Shown: positions 49,185-61,427 of the stretch, piece after piece | How positions within the stretch are numbered: the stretch's first letter is position 1 | How the letters are laid out: every line of letters begins with the position of its first letter | The notes under the pieces: generated by a model | What the model was told of the DNA's origin: nothing | The model's database searches: none | Seen by the model: the letters and a program-made list of their open reading frames with translations, nothing else | Source of the DNA: Absidia repens | Taxonomy: Eukaryota > Mucoromycota > Mucoromycetes > Mucorales > Cunninghamellaceae | Length of the DNA: 64,000 nt | Reading direction: 5' to 3' | NCBI GenBank assembly: GCA_002105175.1 | Contig: MCGE01000010.1 | Location: 1,116,001 to 1,180,000, forward strand | Position numbers and translations under genes: made by a program

Positions 49185-51605
49185 CTACATAATTAGACAA
49201 CCGCTACTCTTTTCCATCGATGATCTTTGCGTTGTTGTTTCTACTGATTGTTGAAGAGAATGGCGGGGTTGACTTGTTGTTGCCGAAGAATGAGACGATC
49301 TGCTGGTCGAGTAGTTACGCTGTTCCACATTTGTATCCGTCTTGGCCAAGTAAGATTGAGAAGTTTGTAATGATAAGCGCATGCGTTGATTTACCCGTTG
49401 GCGATTGGCTGTTGTTGTTGTTTTGCTGTTTTGTTTCAATTCGTCCAGTCGAGTGATGGCCTTGGCATACTGTTGTTGAGCCGCCAATTCGTACCAGTGC
49501 ATCGCTTGCGCCACATTCGGGTCCACCCCAATCCCGGTTTCAGAATAATACCCACATGCATATTGCCCTTTTGCATAGCCTGCCTCGGCCACCTTTTTCG
49601 CCCAGAGATAAGCTTCCAGATCATTTTGAGGTAAGATATCAATTCCATCCATCGTCTTGGCACCTGTCAAATACCATCCAGAAAGCGCCAGCGCAGACTC
49701 CAAATGCCCTTGTTCCGCCGCCTTTGCGTACCACGCAATCGATCGCCGCGCATCCATCGGACATCCCCACAACCCATTTTCATACACCATGCCGAGCTTG
49801 AATTGCGAGGGCGCATAGCCAAACCGTGCCGCCTTTGTCAGTAATTCACACGTATAGTCCTGATCCGCAATCACCGAGGGCACCACACCTTCATGTTCGT
49901 ACGCCAAGCCAAGTTCATGCAGGATTTCCGGATGGTAGGCATCAGCCAAGGGGGCCGCCTTGGTCAACCATGCAATGGCCTCTTTTGGATGTTTGCTTTG
50001 CCCTAGGAGTCCACGGAGTAAGATGATGGCCAGCTTGTACATGGCAGAAGGATCACCGAGATTGGCCGCCTTGCGATAAAACCGAATGGCCCGTGCATTG
50101 TCCCGTCGCGCCGTGCCCAGACCCAGTTCATAACACACACCCGCTCGATACGTACACCCTGGATGACCTTGTTTGGAGCCTTGTAAATAAAGATGGAACG
50201 CCTTTTCATGATTCACCCGCAAAAGCATCAGACCCGCCCCATATGCATTGGCCAAATAGAATTGCGCATCCGCATCTCCACCACCACCTCCGACTGGCCG
50301 TGATGAGGAGTGCATCGCCAGGGTCTTGACAATCCGCTGTGCTTCCGATAACATTGCTGTCTTGGCCTTGATCGCACGTGTCACATCGTCAATCCGAGCT
50401 TGTTCCACCGCCTCCATCAGAAACTTGGCAAAGTTGAGTTGTAATGCTGCGTCACGAGGGGATGCTTGGGCTTTACGACGGAAGTTGTTGAGGTTTTCCA
50501 ATGTTGCTGGTGGAAATCGAGGATGATGAGGTGCCAAGGAGAGAGGATGGGGTGCTGGTTTTGTGATAGATGCCGCATAGAGGGAGCTGTCGGGATAATA
50601 TGCACCATCTGGAATCATGGTATGTTGAACGATCATGTTGTCGGTGCCAGTGGATGGTCGTTGTTGCTGATGCCGATGATTCTGTGCTTTTCCCATGTCA
50701 AGTTCATGTCGCCCGCTATCTTTTTTCATTGGATGAATGTCTTTTGTTGGCGCTGCATTCATAAAGGATGGTGATATCGGTGAATTGGTGGTGGACATAG
50801 AGTGAGCATGAATATGTTGGCTAGGTTCATTTTCCAAAGATGGTAATGATTTTGATAGACTGGTATGTGTATGTTGACTGGAATTTACTTTCGGTAATGA
50901 TGACAGTTGTTGATGATGAGGTGGCGCCGGTAATTTTTGTTCCTGACTACGCTTATTGTCGTTGTTGTTGTTGTTGTGTTCAGCCAAACATGCTCCAGGA
51001 GCACCATTCTTGGAAGTGGTAGAGCCTTGATTGCCATTGACCATTCCATCGATAGTTCCACTAGCAAAAGAGTTGAATTCCGCTGTGAGTGACTTCGCTG
51101 AAGGCGGAGGAGACAATACCATATTTTCATCATCTTCATCGTCATCATTGTATTCGTCTTCTTCATCATGAATATAGTTGACAGCTGGAGGTGATGTAGG
51201 AGGTGTCATGAATAGGTGTTGTGGTGAAGAGATATTGTGTAACATGGAGTTATCGGTGCACTGTGTTGATGCATGTTGTGAATATTCAGTTGTGGTGGTG
51301 ACCATTTTTGCTGGGACAAGTGGGGGAATGTCATTCAGTTTTTCGTCCAGAGTTGGTCTTGGTGAAAGGGAAAGCCTGCTTAGATCCAAACAAGAATCGT
51401 CGTCATGTTTCAAGATATAAGGTAAAGATGTCACAAGATCGCCCGTTTTTTGGTCTGGCTGAGTAAAAGTAAGATCATTGGTGTTTTCGCAAGATCGCTT
51501 GGAATCATGTTCATTGTCCAACGGTACAGTAATGCTGTTCATCTTGAGCGAGAGGTTGGTTTTCGTTCGTTCCTCGTCAGGAATACAAGGTTGCGGGATT
51601 GTCAT
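49185..51605 (-). CDS. Skt5/Chs4-like chitin synthase regulator (Sel1 repeats, CaaX end)
   Basis: A single-exon gene of 806 residues. The family activates and localises class IV (CSIII-type) chitin synthase at the cell cortex and septum. The N-terminal 380 residues are low complexity (Ser, His, Asn, acidic patches). From about residue 385 there are Sel1-type helical repeats: AQFYLANAYGAG, CTYRAGVCYELGLG, SAMYKLAIILLRGLLG, ILHELGLAYEHEG, SQFKLGMVYENGLWG, ALALSGWYLTGA, GQYACGYYSETGIG. The protein ends CLIM, a CaaX box that predicts prenylation, as in Skt5/Chs4. The lack of introns and the rather GC-richer repeat half set it apart from its neighbours. The start at 51605 is the first Met in frame. 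Confidence 0.9.
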   Translation of the reverse strand: MTIPQPCIPDEERTKTNLSLKMNSITVPLDNEHDSKRSCENTNDLTFTQPDQKTGDLVTSLPYILKHDDDSCLDLSRLSLSPRPTLDEKLNDIPPLVPAKMVTTTTEYSQHASTQCTDNSMLHNISSPQHLFMTPPTSPPAVNYIHDEEDEYNDDDEDDENMVLSPPPSAKSLTAEFNSFASGTIDGMVNGNQGSTTSKNGAPGACLAEHNNNNNDNKRSQEQKLPAPPHHQQLSSLPKVNSSQHTHTSLSKSLPSLENEPSQHIHAHSMSTTNSPISPSFMNAAPTKDIHPMKKDSGRHELDMGKAQNHRHQQQRPSTGTDNMIVQHTMIPDGAYYPDSSLYAASITKPAPHPLSLAPHHPRFPPATLENLNNFRRKAQASPRDAALQLNFAKFLMEAVEQARIDDVTRAIKAKTAMLSEAQRIVKTLAMHSSSRPVGGGGGDADAQFYLANAYGAGLMLLRVNHEKAFHLYLQGSKQGHPGCTYRAGVCYELGLGTARRDNARAIRFYRKAANLGDPSAMYKLAIILLRGLLGQSKHPKEAIAWLTKAAPLADAYHPEILHELGLAYEHEGVVPSVIADQDYTCELLTKAARFGYAPSQFKLGMVYENGLWGCPMDARRSIAWYAKAAEQGHLESALALSGWYLTGAKTMDGIDILPQNDLEAYLWAKKVAEAGYAKGQYACGYYSETGIGVDPNVAQAMHWYELAAQQQYAKAITRLDELKQNSKTTTTANRQRVNQRMRLSLQTSQSYLAKTDTNVEQRNYSTSRSSHSSATTSQPRHSLQQSVETTTQRSSMEKSSGCLIM

Positions 51606-52456
51606 GAAAAAAAAAAGTAAGGAAAAGAAGAAGAAAAAAAAAAAAGCGGGAGAACTTTGCTATATTACCGAGAATCGTGGGCGGAAGCTAAGCAAACAAA
51701 CAACGGCTTTTATTTTTCCAACAAAACAAAATAAATAAATAAAAATACCTTCTCCTCAAAGCTTCTTTATATAAATATATATGCAATATATATCAGTTAC
51801 CGGTCCATGGATCCCATAGTAGAGCATATGAATTAGATATATCTACTGTAATTAATACTGCGTGTTGCGAGATTATCCCTAATGATCAACAGAAAAGAGA
51901 AGGACAATAGAGTAAGGCACAATGCCACGTGGACAGTAACGCCGTTTGTTATTTGTAAAAACTTTGTTTATATCAATCTCAATAAGATAAGAGGAGGAAA
52001 AAACACAGGGGGGGGACCAGCACAAAGAGTCTTTAACAATTGTTTGCTTTGCAGCATATTAGCATTTGCATAAACGCTGGGTTTGAAGATTATTTAATTT
52101 TTCTGCAGCAGCAAAACACACACCAGAGTGCATACATTGGTTTTGATTCTATATATCTGTCTTCATCAGCGCATGGTGGCGACCTCGTATTGATGTTATC
52201 GTGTTATATATATATTCATAGAAATCGTACTACTATAATGCAATGCTTACGCATCCTTGGAGCGTTCAGTGTTCCAAACATTTATCTTTAATAATACTTT
52301 TATTGATAGCCGTAATAGATCCCATTCGGATATTTTATGAAAGAAAATATCAGTTTGAACGGATCCTATCATTCCATATAGCAAGACTCAATGAATACAC
52401 AAGTTGTACGTCTAATTTAAAAATTCATAATAACTATCATTAACAAACTTGAATAG

Positions 52457-52489
<33 letters not shown>

Positions 52490-53224
52490 TTAAAAGTGGG
52501 AAATTTGGAGCTTGGTGTTCCATATAGGCATGGTGAAACTAAAATACTGATCCACATAGCACAGAAAATTCTGTAGAAGAAATTAAAATAAAAAAGGACC
52601 GATCATCAAAGATTAACCCTACCATTCCCTAAAACCGAGTGCAGCGCAGTTATGATCAATCATAACATCAGCACATTTTCCAGTCCTATCCTGATAACCC
52701 ACCCCCCGTCATCACATCTATAAATAAGTACAATACTTGAGCCTTTTTGTTAATGTGGAACATGTACAGTGTATTTATCACTACACATAGTACTATAGAT
52801 TATCATGTATACAGTACATATATCAAACGCCCAGACTGAATATTCACACCCAAGGGTCTAGTGGCCCTCTAATAAATGCGCATCTCAAGAGAAGACATCC
52901 AAGCAGTAGCAACCGTTAATATAGTCTGCCACAACATACCCTCAGTTTTAACAACCAATCAAAGCTAATAAACTGTCTGATAAACTCTCAGAAGTGTTAT
53001 TGATACCTGCTTGGTTCCTAGACAGCTGCCCGACATGATCCCAAACCTAAAAAAGCATACAAATATGTCGCAAACAAACATACTATCGAAATTATATATC
53101 AATCATGCTTTTTATTCAATAAGACATAGTAGTAAATCTTGGGTGAGTTGGTACGGTGCAGAGAAACATAGGATAAAACAAGTCAGAGCTACCAAATATC
53201 AATAGTCTAGGCAAAGAAAAGAAA

Positions 53225-53920
53225 AAGTAGGAAGCGGGGTAAGACATCCGCAAAACAGCCACAATTATGCCATTGCTCACTATCCGATGCGTCAGAGAAA
53301 TGTTAAAAAAAAGGAAGCTTATTAATATATACTAAAGCTAAAGAAGAGGGGTTCATTGTAGCAAGGAGTTTAATGAAAGGATCTAAAGGCGGAATCGTGA
53401 GAGAGAGTAAAGTGAGATTTGAAGAATGGTCAACATTAATCTAGAGGGACAATTGTAAAAACAGAGCTAATATATTGTACAAGGTATGAGAAATGCGAAA
53501 GAGGTATCTTTTATTGAAGCACAACAACGGTCAATACTAATTAAAGGGGGTGATTGTAGTGGAACAGGGATCTATTCCACAAGACATGGAAGAGACCAAT
53601 GGGACAGTTTTCATTGAAGCTGCTAAAAAGAGACATATTTTATTCAGATGTAGATACAAACTATCGACAAACTAACACTAACTAAGCTAATGAAGTCTCC
53701 AATGAGCCAACTAATGGTGGTTCTAAATCCTTGATCCAAAATGAAAGGGTTTCCCCATGCATCTTGTAATCCTTGAGCTTAAAACCCTTTTAAACTAGTC
53801 CTGATACAATTCTAGATCCAAAATAGCCCCGTAGAAGTTGAACGGTGAAGAAAAATTGAAAAAAAAAAAAAAAACGAAAGAGAGCAGAAAAAAAAATATT
53901 TCACGTGTGCGGGATTTTAA
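53225..53920 (+). repeat. Long duplicated block, copy A (contains dispersed repeat copy 4)
   Basis: It aligns throughout with 60185-60860. Matching landmarks are CCACAAT.ATG, GGGGTTCATTG.AGCAAGG, GAAGAATGGTCAACA.TAAT, AGAGGGA, TTTTATTGAAGCA, and then the whole dispersed repeat from about 53,628. There are many substitutions and small indels, so it is old. No coding region was found. Confidence 0.8.
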
Positions 53921-54234
53921 ATGATTTTTGTGAGGATCTGGTTTACGATTTTTTGGGTACGCAAAAAAGAGCCTCCCCACCTTTATTTATAACAATCAAC
54001 ATTACTCAACATCATAGACGTGGTTGTTATATTTTCATGACACCAACCAACACCATTTGTTATAAGCGGAATGATTGTTCTCTTCCCTTGATGCTTTTGT
54101 ACACAAGGTGAAACAATTCGACCTAGTTTAGTTACCCCTTTCAGTGTAGAATATTGGCGATTCATCGTAGGAGAGGATACCCACTTTAATTGGAATAGTT
54201 TATCTTATGTTATATTTATTCTAGAAAATATCCC

Positions 54235-54370
54235 TCCACATACTCATAATTGCCACTCTTTTAAATAGATGTCATGGTACTATCATTAGGCTCATAGTTT
54301 AGTTTAGCTTAGTTGTCATATGTATCATAGCTTATTTCTACACCTGAATAAACGTCTATTGCCTTTTTTA
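54235..54370 (-). repeat. Dispersed repeat, partial copy 5 (inverted)
   Basis: Only the head end is left. On the minus strand: AGGTGTAGAAATAAGCTATG, then TAAGCTAAACTAAACTATGAG and CCTAATGATAGTACC. Confidence 0.5.
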
Positions 54371-55344
54371 CTTTAACAGTGTCTATCATCCGCGTAGTTT
54401 GTCTTGCTGAATGGGAATCCGGAGACTTTAAAGTACAGTACAGTGTACGTGGGTGTAGAAATAAATGCCAATGTGTTTGTGCAAAAAAAAAAAAGGAAAA
54501 AAAAAGAAAAAAGGTTAGTGATGAGGTAACTTTGAACAACTGTTGTACTTAGCGCTCCAAAAAAAATAAAAATAAATTAAGGTGTTAAATACATTTCCGA
54601 ATGGCTTTAAAAGATGGCTACAATGGGCATGAAAAAAAGGAAGTGAATGACACATAAAAAATAAGCAGTGACGAACCCTAAAAATTATGACGGTTGAAGA
54701 GCACTGAGAGGTATTAAGCTTACCCGCATAAACACTTCTTAGTCAAATCAATCAATTTCAAATGCCCAATGCTATGTTTTTTATAAAAACAAAAAACACT
54801 CCAACCACAGGCCTTTGTTCCTTTTCACCTTTACATCATATTACGTTGTTGAACGTTTAATTGTCAAGTAAAGAAATAAACTTAACATTTTCCGTAAGAC
54901 TCATTTGCCACTACTTTCTTGCTGAAGTGCACCATATTGCGACAATAATATAGTCCAAATACGAAAATCAGTCAGCGAATTCTAGTATCTTTAGTACAGT
55001 TTTCTTTTTTATCGTTGTGTCCGTTACACTTCGTAGTCCTTAATTGTGCATAATGATATGCGCTGATAGGTTTGAACAATAATATTTACGGAAAAGTATG
55101 TGGTGAGCCCACAATAATTTATAATGCATCATTGAATTCTACTGGTGTAAACTTTTGCATCCTCGTACCTGCTGTATTGCCCAGGGCCAAAAGGCTCAAA
55201 AAGTCATGCTGTCATTTTCAAGAAATACGAGGATGCCATTTCGCCTGGCGGGGATTTAATCACAGATTTATTTTTTAGAGATTTTTTTGTTTTTTTCTTC
55301 ACTCTCCTTTTCTCTGCTACTAAAAAAAAAAAAAAGAAATAAGT

Positions 55345-56817
55345 ATGGATTCGCAGGTAGAAGGTCATCGACGAAAGCAATTAGAAAAAGCTCGACAAAA
55401 GATATATGAAGAATCTGAAAAGGAAAAACAGCGCATCGCAAAGGTAAATCAAACGAAGTGCAATCGAAGAAGCTTTATGGAACTCACTTTTCTTTTGTTT
55501 TATACCTCATAAAAGTTGAATGAAGTGCGTGTTGGCTCTGACAAGTTTGCCTCCGCAACCACAGATATTGAATCACAACTCAAGACAAGCACGATTGGTC
55601 TTACCGAACTCTCTGATTATCGAAAAATTCGTGAAAACTTGGAGGAACAACAAAAGCGAGAAGCAGCCAAGACAGCACCATTAGGGTAAACAACAAAAAC
55701 CGACAATGCTCCTTCATAGATCTTGAACATCGCTAACTCATGTCTATCTACTGTGATTCTTGATAGGGAGGAAAAGAAAAAGAAGCGCAAGAAGAAGCAA
55801 GTCCTGAAGCTATCCTTCGCTGAAGACGATGAAGACGATCAAGAAGACCAACCAAACACAACAGTGACCATCAAGAAAAGGAAAATGGCAAAGGATCCTA
55901 CAGTCAACACAAGCTTTTTACCGGATCGTGAACGGGAGGAAGAGGAACGACTGGAGAGAGAGAATCTTCGAAAAGAATGGCTCCTGAAGCAAGAAGCACT
56001 AAAGAGTAAGTCACCATAAAAAAAAAGGGAAACAAGGGACATTACTGATATACTGATATTTGTTGTGTTATTCAGACGAAAGAATTGATATTACATACTC
56101 ATATTGGGATGGCACTGGTCATCGAAAGTCTGTGGAGGTAAGCGAACAATCCCGTGTGGCCTTTGAAATACTTTACTGATCCATCCTCATTTTACCACTC
56201 CACAATGGTGATGAATAGTGCAAAAAAGGTGATACGATTGCTCAATTCTTAGACAACTGCCGAAAACAATTCCCCCAACTCCGCGCGGTCAATGTGGACA
56301 ATTTGATTTATGTCAAAGAAGATTTGATCATTCCCCATGTAAGTTTTGTGTGTCCACATTTATGTATTTTATGAAACTAACGAATCATTATTATTTGTAT
56401 CATCCTGTCTTTCAGCACTATACTTTTTACGATTTTATTATTAACAAAGTGCGCGGCAAATCAGGTCCATTATTTAGTTTTGACGTTCATGACGATATCC
56501 GCCTGGTGAACGATGCATCAATCGAAAAGGAGGAAGTAAGACAAAGATTTTTTTTTTTTTTTTGGAGGAAATATAGTGTGTACTCATTGTTCCTATCACT
56601 ACTTTTTGAAACTGCAATTTTAGTCTCACGCTGGTAAAGTGGTGGAACGAAGCTGGTACGAACGAAACAAACACATTTTCCCAGCCAGTCGATGGGAAAC
56701 ATATGAACATTCTAAGGATGTAAGTCAAGAGATACATATATATTTATACATTCGTTGCTCACGATAGTTCATCTTTTTGTGTAGTATGGTGCATACCGGA
56801 TCAAGGATAGCCGCTAG
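55345..56817 (+). CDS. XAP5/FAM50 family nuclear protein
   Basis: Eight exons: 55345-55443, 55516-55685, 55767-56005, 56076-56137, 56219-56338, 56416-56535, 56624-56719 and 56785-56817, giving 312 residues. The N-terminal half is highly charged and helical with a Lys/Arg-rich probable nuclear signal (KKKKRKKKQ, near 95). The conserved C-terminal XAP5 domain is clear: [101 protein letters not shown], and the end GAYRIKDSR. Family members are linked to transcription and splicing; the exact role here is unknown. Confidence 0.95.
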
Positions 56818-57834
56818 TAGTTGTGTAGATTAGTTTGTTAAATTATTTATATTTTGATTTTTTCAAATAAAACATTTATGTATTTACGTGGTATTCATTG
56901 TATTTCTACAAAAATGATTGAATGGTCAGGGTGAATTGATATGTGAATATTGATATCATATAATGATTATATAGCTACACAATAATTTTATTATTATTAT
57001 TGTACTGTATCTATATCATAGAATGTCCTTGAAAGTCCAATTATTCAGGGACATATCCTCGATAAAACGACTTCTGAGCGATAGGCGCAATTTTAATAGT
57101 ATTTGCGTTCATCAAGAAAACAAAAAGCGACACACTGTACGTAACGATGAGTTTTAGCAGGCCATGCCATTTTTTATGATGAAAAGCAAACAACATTCGA
57201 AGCGTATAGATGTATTCCCCTTCCAGTTACCTCGAAAATAATTAAGAGAAATCCAATTAGAAGTGACAACAGACCCTTAGTCAGAGAAAAAAGATATGAT
57301 CATGGATTGCGAATGGTTCATAGTCACCTGATTGGTCGATCTTGAGAACATCGACTAAAAGAAAAAGCGATGATTGGACTTCTTTATTTATTTGTTTGAT
57401 CTAATCTATCGGTGGTTTTAGGCCTTATCTTCTTACTACCAAAAAAGACCAAAAAAAAAGCGAGACACTGGTACCTGAATTGGCAATTTTCCACTTTATG
57501 TATTATGTCGACAGAACAGTTCTACCAACGTTTGGTGAGAGTGGGGTATATGAATGAGCAGATGTGCTTTATGTAGACTAAATGACAATGGATGTTTTAT
57601 GAAAGTTTTCAGAAGATTGCATAACGTGCGAACCTTCATCATGTTCCTTAAAAATTGCACTGTACTGCGGAAGGCGGGATTTGAATTTCCAATTTTTTCT
57701 CCCAAGAAAATTTTCTCCTTTTTTTTTATTTTTTTGTATTTTTTTTTTTTTTTTCTATTTATTGTCCTCAAATCTACAATACTTTGATTGAAGAAAACTT
57801 ATTTTTATATATATGTATATATAAGTTGCCCATC
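56818..57834. other. Intergenic, XAP5 to MATE
   Basis: AATAAA follows the XAP5 stop near 56,867. A GGCGGGATTTGAATTTCC stretch lies about 165 bp before the MATE start, followed by T-rich leader DNA. No gene is supported. Confidence 0.5.
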
Positions 57835-59611
57835 ATGACCAACTCCAATACAACATCACGACGATCTTCCATCTCAGAGATTGCTACCGAACAAACACCT
57901 CTAGTCAACACTTCTGGAAAAATAGATCGTGACACATCAACATGGGATACCGAATTCAAATGGCTGGTGAAGAGCTGCATTCCTATCATTGGTTCCTATA
58001 TTCTACAAAACTCTTTACAAATGGTTTCAGTATTTACTCTGGGCCGAATCGGAGCCAGGGAACTCGCTGCAGCAAGCTTGGGATCGATGTTTGCATCAGT
58101 TTCTGCTTGGTCAATCGCACAAGGCATGACAACAGGTAATACTATATATAAAAAAAGTACATCAGTGCTTTTTTCCACATTTTTTAATGACTAAACTTTT
58201 TATTTTTCTGAAGCATTGGACACTTTATGCAGCCAAGCATGGACTGGGGCAAAAGACAAAACCTTGGTTGGGCTGCACCTTCAACGAGCACTCGTGATTC
58301 TGGGCCTTATGTTTTTACCGATTGCTGGGGTATGGTGGAATGGTGAACGTATATTATTGGCATTAAATCAAGAACCAGAATTGGCTGAACTTGCAGGTAT
58401 AAAGCCAGAGTCCAATGGGTTGTCAACTGATGATAGCTATGATTACCTTCTCACGCTCTACCTTCCTTTTTTTCATTATAGGCTTATTCTTAAGGTATCT
58501 TATGATCGGTGCACCTGCATATCTGGCTTTTGAAGGCGTCAAGAAGTACTTACAAGCTCAAGGAATCATGCAGGCTTCTACTTATTCATTGATTATTGCA
58601 TCACCGATCAACTTGGTTCTGAATTATGTTTTGGTCAACGTGGAACCTTTCAAGCTGGGATTCATTGGTGCTCCTATCGCGACAAGTTTCAGCTACTGGC
58701 TAATGTTGCTTCTAATACTGGCCTACGCTCGATTTGTGGATGGGAGTCAAGCTTGGGGTGGTTGGACTCGTGAATGTTTGTCTGATTGGGGACCTTTTCT
58801 TCGTTTGGGCTTACCTGGTGTTGTTACTGTTGCTGTAGAATGGTGGTCCTTTGAACTCAGTGCCTTGGCTGCTTCTTATCTTAGCACTATTGATCTCGCT
58901 GCTCAATCTATTCTATTGACGGCCGGTGGCGCTACGTTTACGATTCCCTTTGGTATTGCTATCGCTGCTTCAAATCGTGTAGGGAATTCCCTTGGTGAAG
59001 GTAATGCGCTCAAAGCTAAACGTGCGTCATTGATGGCATTCAGCTTTTCTATCGTTTTTGGTGCTATCAATTCTTTATTCTTTATTGTCTCTCGTCCTTG
59101 GTTTGGCTATATGTTTACTTCTGATGAAGATCTTGTCCGACGAGTCAGTGCTGTCCTACCTCTTTTTTCTCTATTCCAAATTGCCGATGGATTGTCTGGC
59201 GTTAGCAGGTAACAACATCAACAACAATAATAATAAAAAAAGTGAAATCTAAGAATTGCGAAGCAGTGCCGTTAACTTGCTTGGTTTATCTTTATTAGCG
59301 GAATCATCCGTGGTTTAGGGCGACAAAAGGTGGCCGCCTATCTCAATATTTTTGCCTACTATGCTGTTGCCGCACCAATCGGTTATATTCTCACCTTCAA
59401 GTTAGATTGGTCTTTAACTGGTTTGTGGACTGCTTTATCAACAGCCTTATTCATCAGCGCCGCATTACAGCTCTCATTTTTATATATCATGAATTGGGAA
59501 ACAGAAGCAAAACGAGCTCACCATCGTATTCATGTAGCTGAAATCAAGTTAAACCATGATGTAGCTGATACCCTGTCTGTTGACTCGTCTGATCCACTTT
59601 TGAATGCCTGA
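57835..59611 (+). CDS. MATE-family efflux transporter
   Basis: This is a membrane antiporter that would export organic cations, drugs or metabolites using a proton or sodium gradient. Four exons: 57835-58135, 58214-58396, 58482-59208 and 59299-59611, giving 507 residues. About 12 hydrophobic segments are seen, and a polar Ser/Thr-rich N-terminus carries the EQTPLV motif often found at the N-terminus of vacuolar proteins. MATE hallmarks include ASLGSMFASV, ALDTLCSQAWTGAK, the IATSFSYW region, the LGLPGVVTVAVEWWSFE helix, AAQSIL and FGIAIAASNRVGNSLGEGN, and GLGRQKVAAYLN. It matches the eukaryotic MATE type. The substrate is unknown. Confidence 0.95.
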
Positions 59612-61427
59612 ACGAAAACACATCATTGCGCATGGACGGACAAATCAACTAGTAGCATTTCATTTTATCTCATCCTTTTGTTATCACCCTCTTTCCCTAT
59701 AGATATTTAGATTGTTTTTATTATCCCCTCCATTTTATTTTACCCCCTCCCACTATTCATTCAAATCAATAAAACAATTTAGATATGACTCTGACTTTTA
59801 TCTTGTGTCTTCAATAGTATATTTATTAATATACTGCGTATGATTGCTTGTCTTGATTGATGTTTTTTATTCTCCATGTAGCCGCAAAATTGTCTCTTGT
59901 TCATCGAATATTCCATTTTTATTTTATTTTTCAAACATAACTACCATTTAGTTTCTTGTAGTGATGGAAAGATTGTTTGGTTACCTTAGTATGCATGCTG
60001 GAGCGGTTATTGAATTTCTTTTCTTTTTACTATGATGGTGAGTTAACTAGAAATCAGGGGAAAATGCTCTCAGTATAGAGTCGGATAACACTCAGGGCAC
60101 AGCATAGGTTTATTGATATAATTGATTTAATCGAACTAGGGCTAATTTTTGATATCAAGTGGCCTAAAACCATGGGCCTTTCGCTAACACGGTAGGACAC
60201 TTACCAAACAACCACAATAATGAATTTGCTTACTATAATGGGTTACAGAGAATAGTTTTTGTAAAAAGAACATGTTTTATTGAAGTACATTGACAAATAC
60301 TATGCTAAAAGTGCGGGGTTCATTGCAGCAAGGGATCTATTAGATGTAGCGCAAAGGAGATCAGAAGAATGGTCAACACTAATTTAGAGGGATAGCTGTA
60401 GAAAGGGTTCAAATATACTATACAATACACGAGAAATTCTAAATGAATACTTTTTTTTATTGAAGTATAAGGGCAATCAACTACTCTAATTGGGGAGGGG
60501 ATGGTACAATGGGATCTCTTGTACAAGACAAGGGAGAAACAAATGGATCATTTTTTTATTGAAGCATGTAAAAAGAGACAAATTTTATTCAAATATAGTT
60601 TCAAACGTTGGATAACATAACACTAAACGAAACTAATGGTTGTTCTAAATCCTGAATCCAAAATGAATGGGTTTCCCCATGCATCTTGGTAAGCCCTGAT
60701 ATGAAAACCCTCCTAAACTAGTCCTGACACTAATATAAGATCACCATGACCTCAAAAAAGTTGAATGGTGAAAAAGAAAATGGGAAGAAAGAGAGAGGGG
60801 AAAAAAAAATTGACGGAGGAAAAAAATCCACATGGGCGGGATTTGAAATCACTCCCACCTACGTTGATGGAAATCCTCACGTTTTTTTTTGAATCTCTTT
60901 ATTTTTACAGCAATCAACATAGCAGTTCCTTTTTGTCAATGCCCGCATCCTCCCGAAAGCCTTTGCACAAATTCAAAAACTTACCCCATCACTATCACAT
61001 GACTCTGATCAAAATTTCTTCCGTTCTACACCCAAACCCGATCCGTTGCCCAAATTTATCATATTTTCCCCACGGTATTTCACATGCCGACTCCTGTTCA
61101 GTATATACAATGAATCATCTTCATCATAATCTTTGAATAAAGTTTAATAAATCAATGATTTTTGATTGATAAAAAAAAAAGGTGCTTGACTATGTATAGA
61201 ATATTTATAAAAAGAGGAAAAAGTAAAGAGGCAATATGTATATTGCCGTTGGGAAAAGAAAACAAAAAAAAACTAGGTTAAAACTAAACTTAAAAAAATG
61301 ACGTGTGTGTGTGTGTATATGAAAGAGAGAAACGTAAAGATAAAAAAAGTGTACAGACAAAGAGGAGATAAGGCAAATAAATCAATAAATGAGAATATCA
61401 AATTTTCTAACCTAAACTATATATTTT
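59612..61427. other. Convergent intergenic region with repeats
   Basis: It lies between the 3' ends of the MATE and pyruvate carboxylase genes. It holds AATAAAAC near 59,769, the second long duplicated block (60185-60860), and simple TG and A-rich tracts near 61,270-61,320. No gene is supported. Confidence 0.55.
60185..60860 (+). repeat. Long duplicated block, copy B (contains dispersed repeat copy 6)
   Basis: This is the partner of 53225-53920 in the same orientation. The dispersed repeat proper starts at about 60,573 and ends with CCACATGGGCGGGATTTGAAATC near 60,850. TTTTATTGAAG recurs at 60,275, 60,457 and 60,556, hinting at an inner unit of roughly 100 bp. Confidence 0.8.

Larger units (their letters stand above)
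51606..55344. other. Long intergenic region with repeats
   Basis: 3.7 kb without a supported gene. The left end is the Skt5-like promoter. Present are a poly(T) tract (about 52,459-52,488), one long duplicated block (53225-53920) that contains a dispersed-repeat copy, a partial inverted copy (about 54235-54370), and a poly(A) tract before XAP5. Short open frames here look random. Confidence 0.55.
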
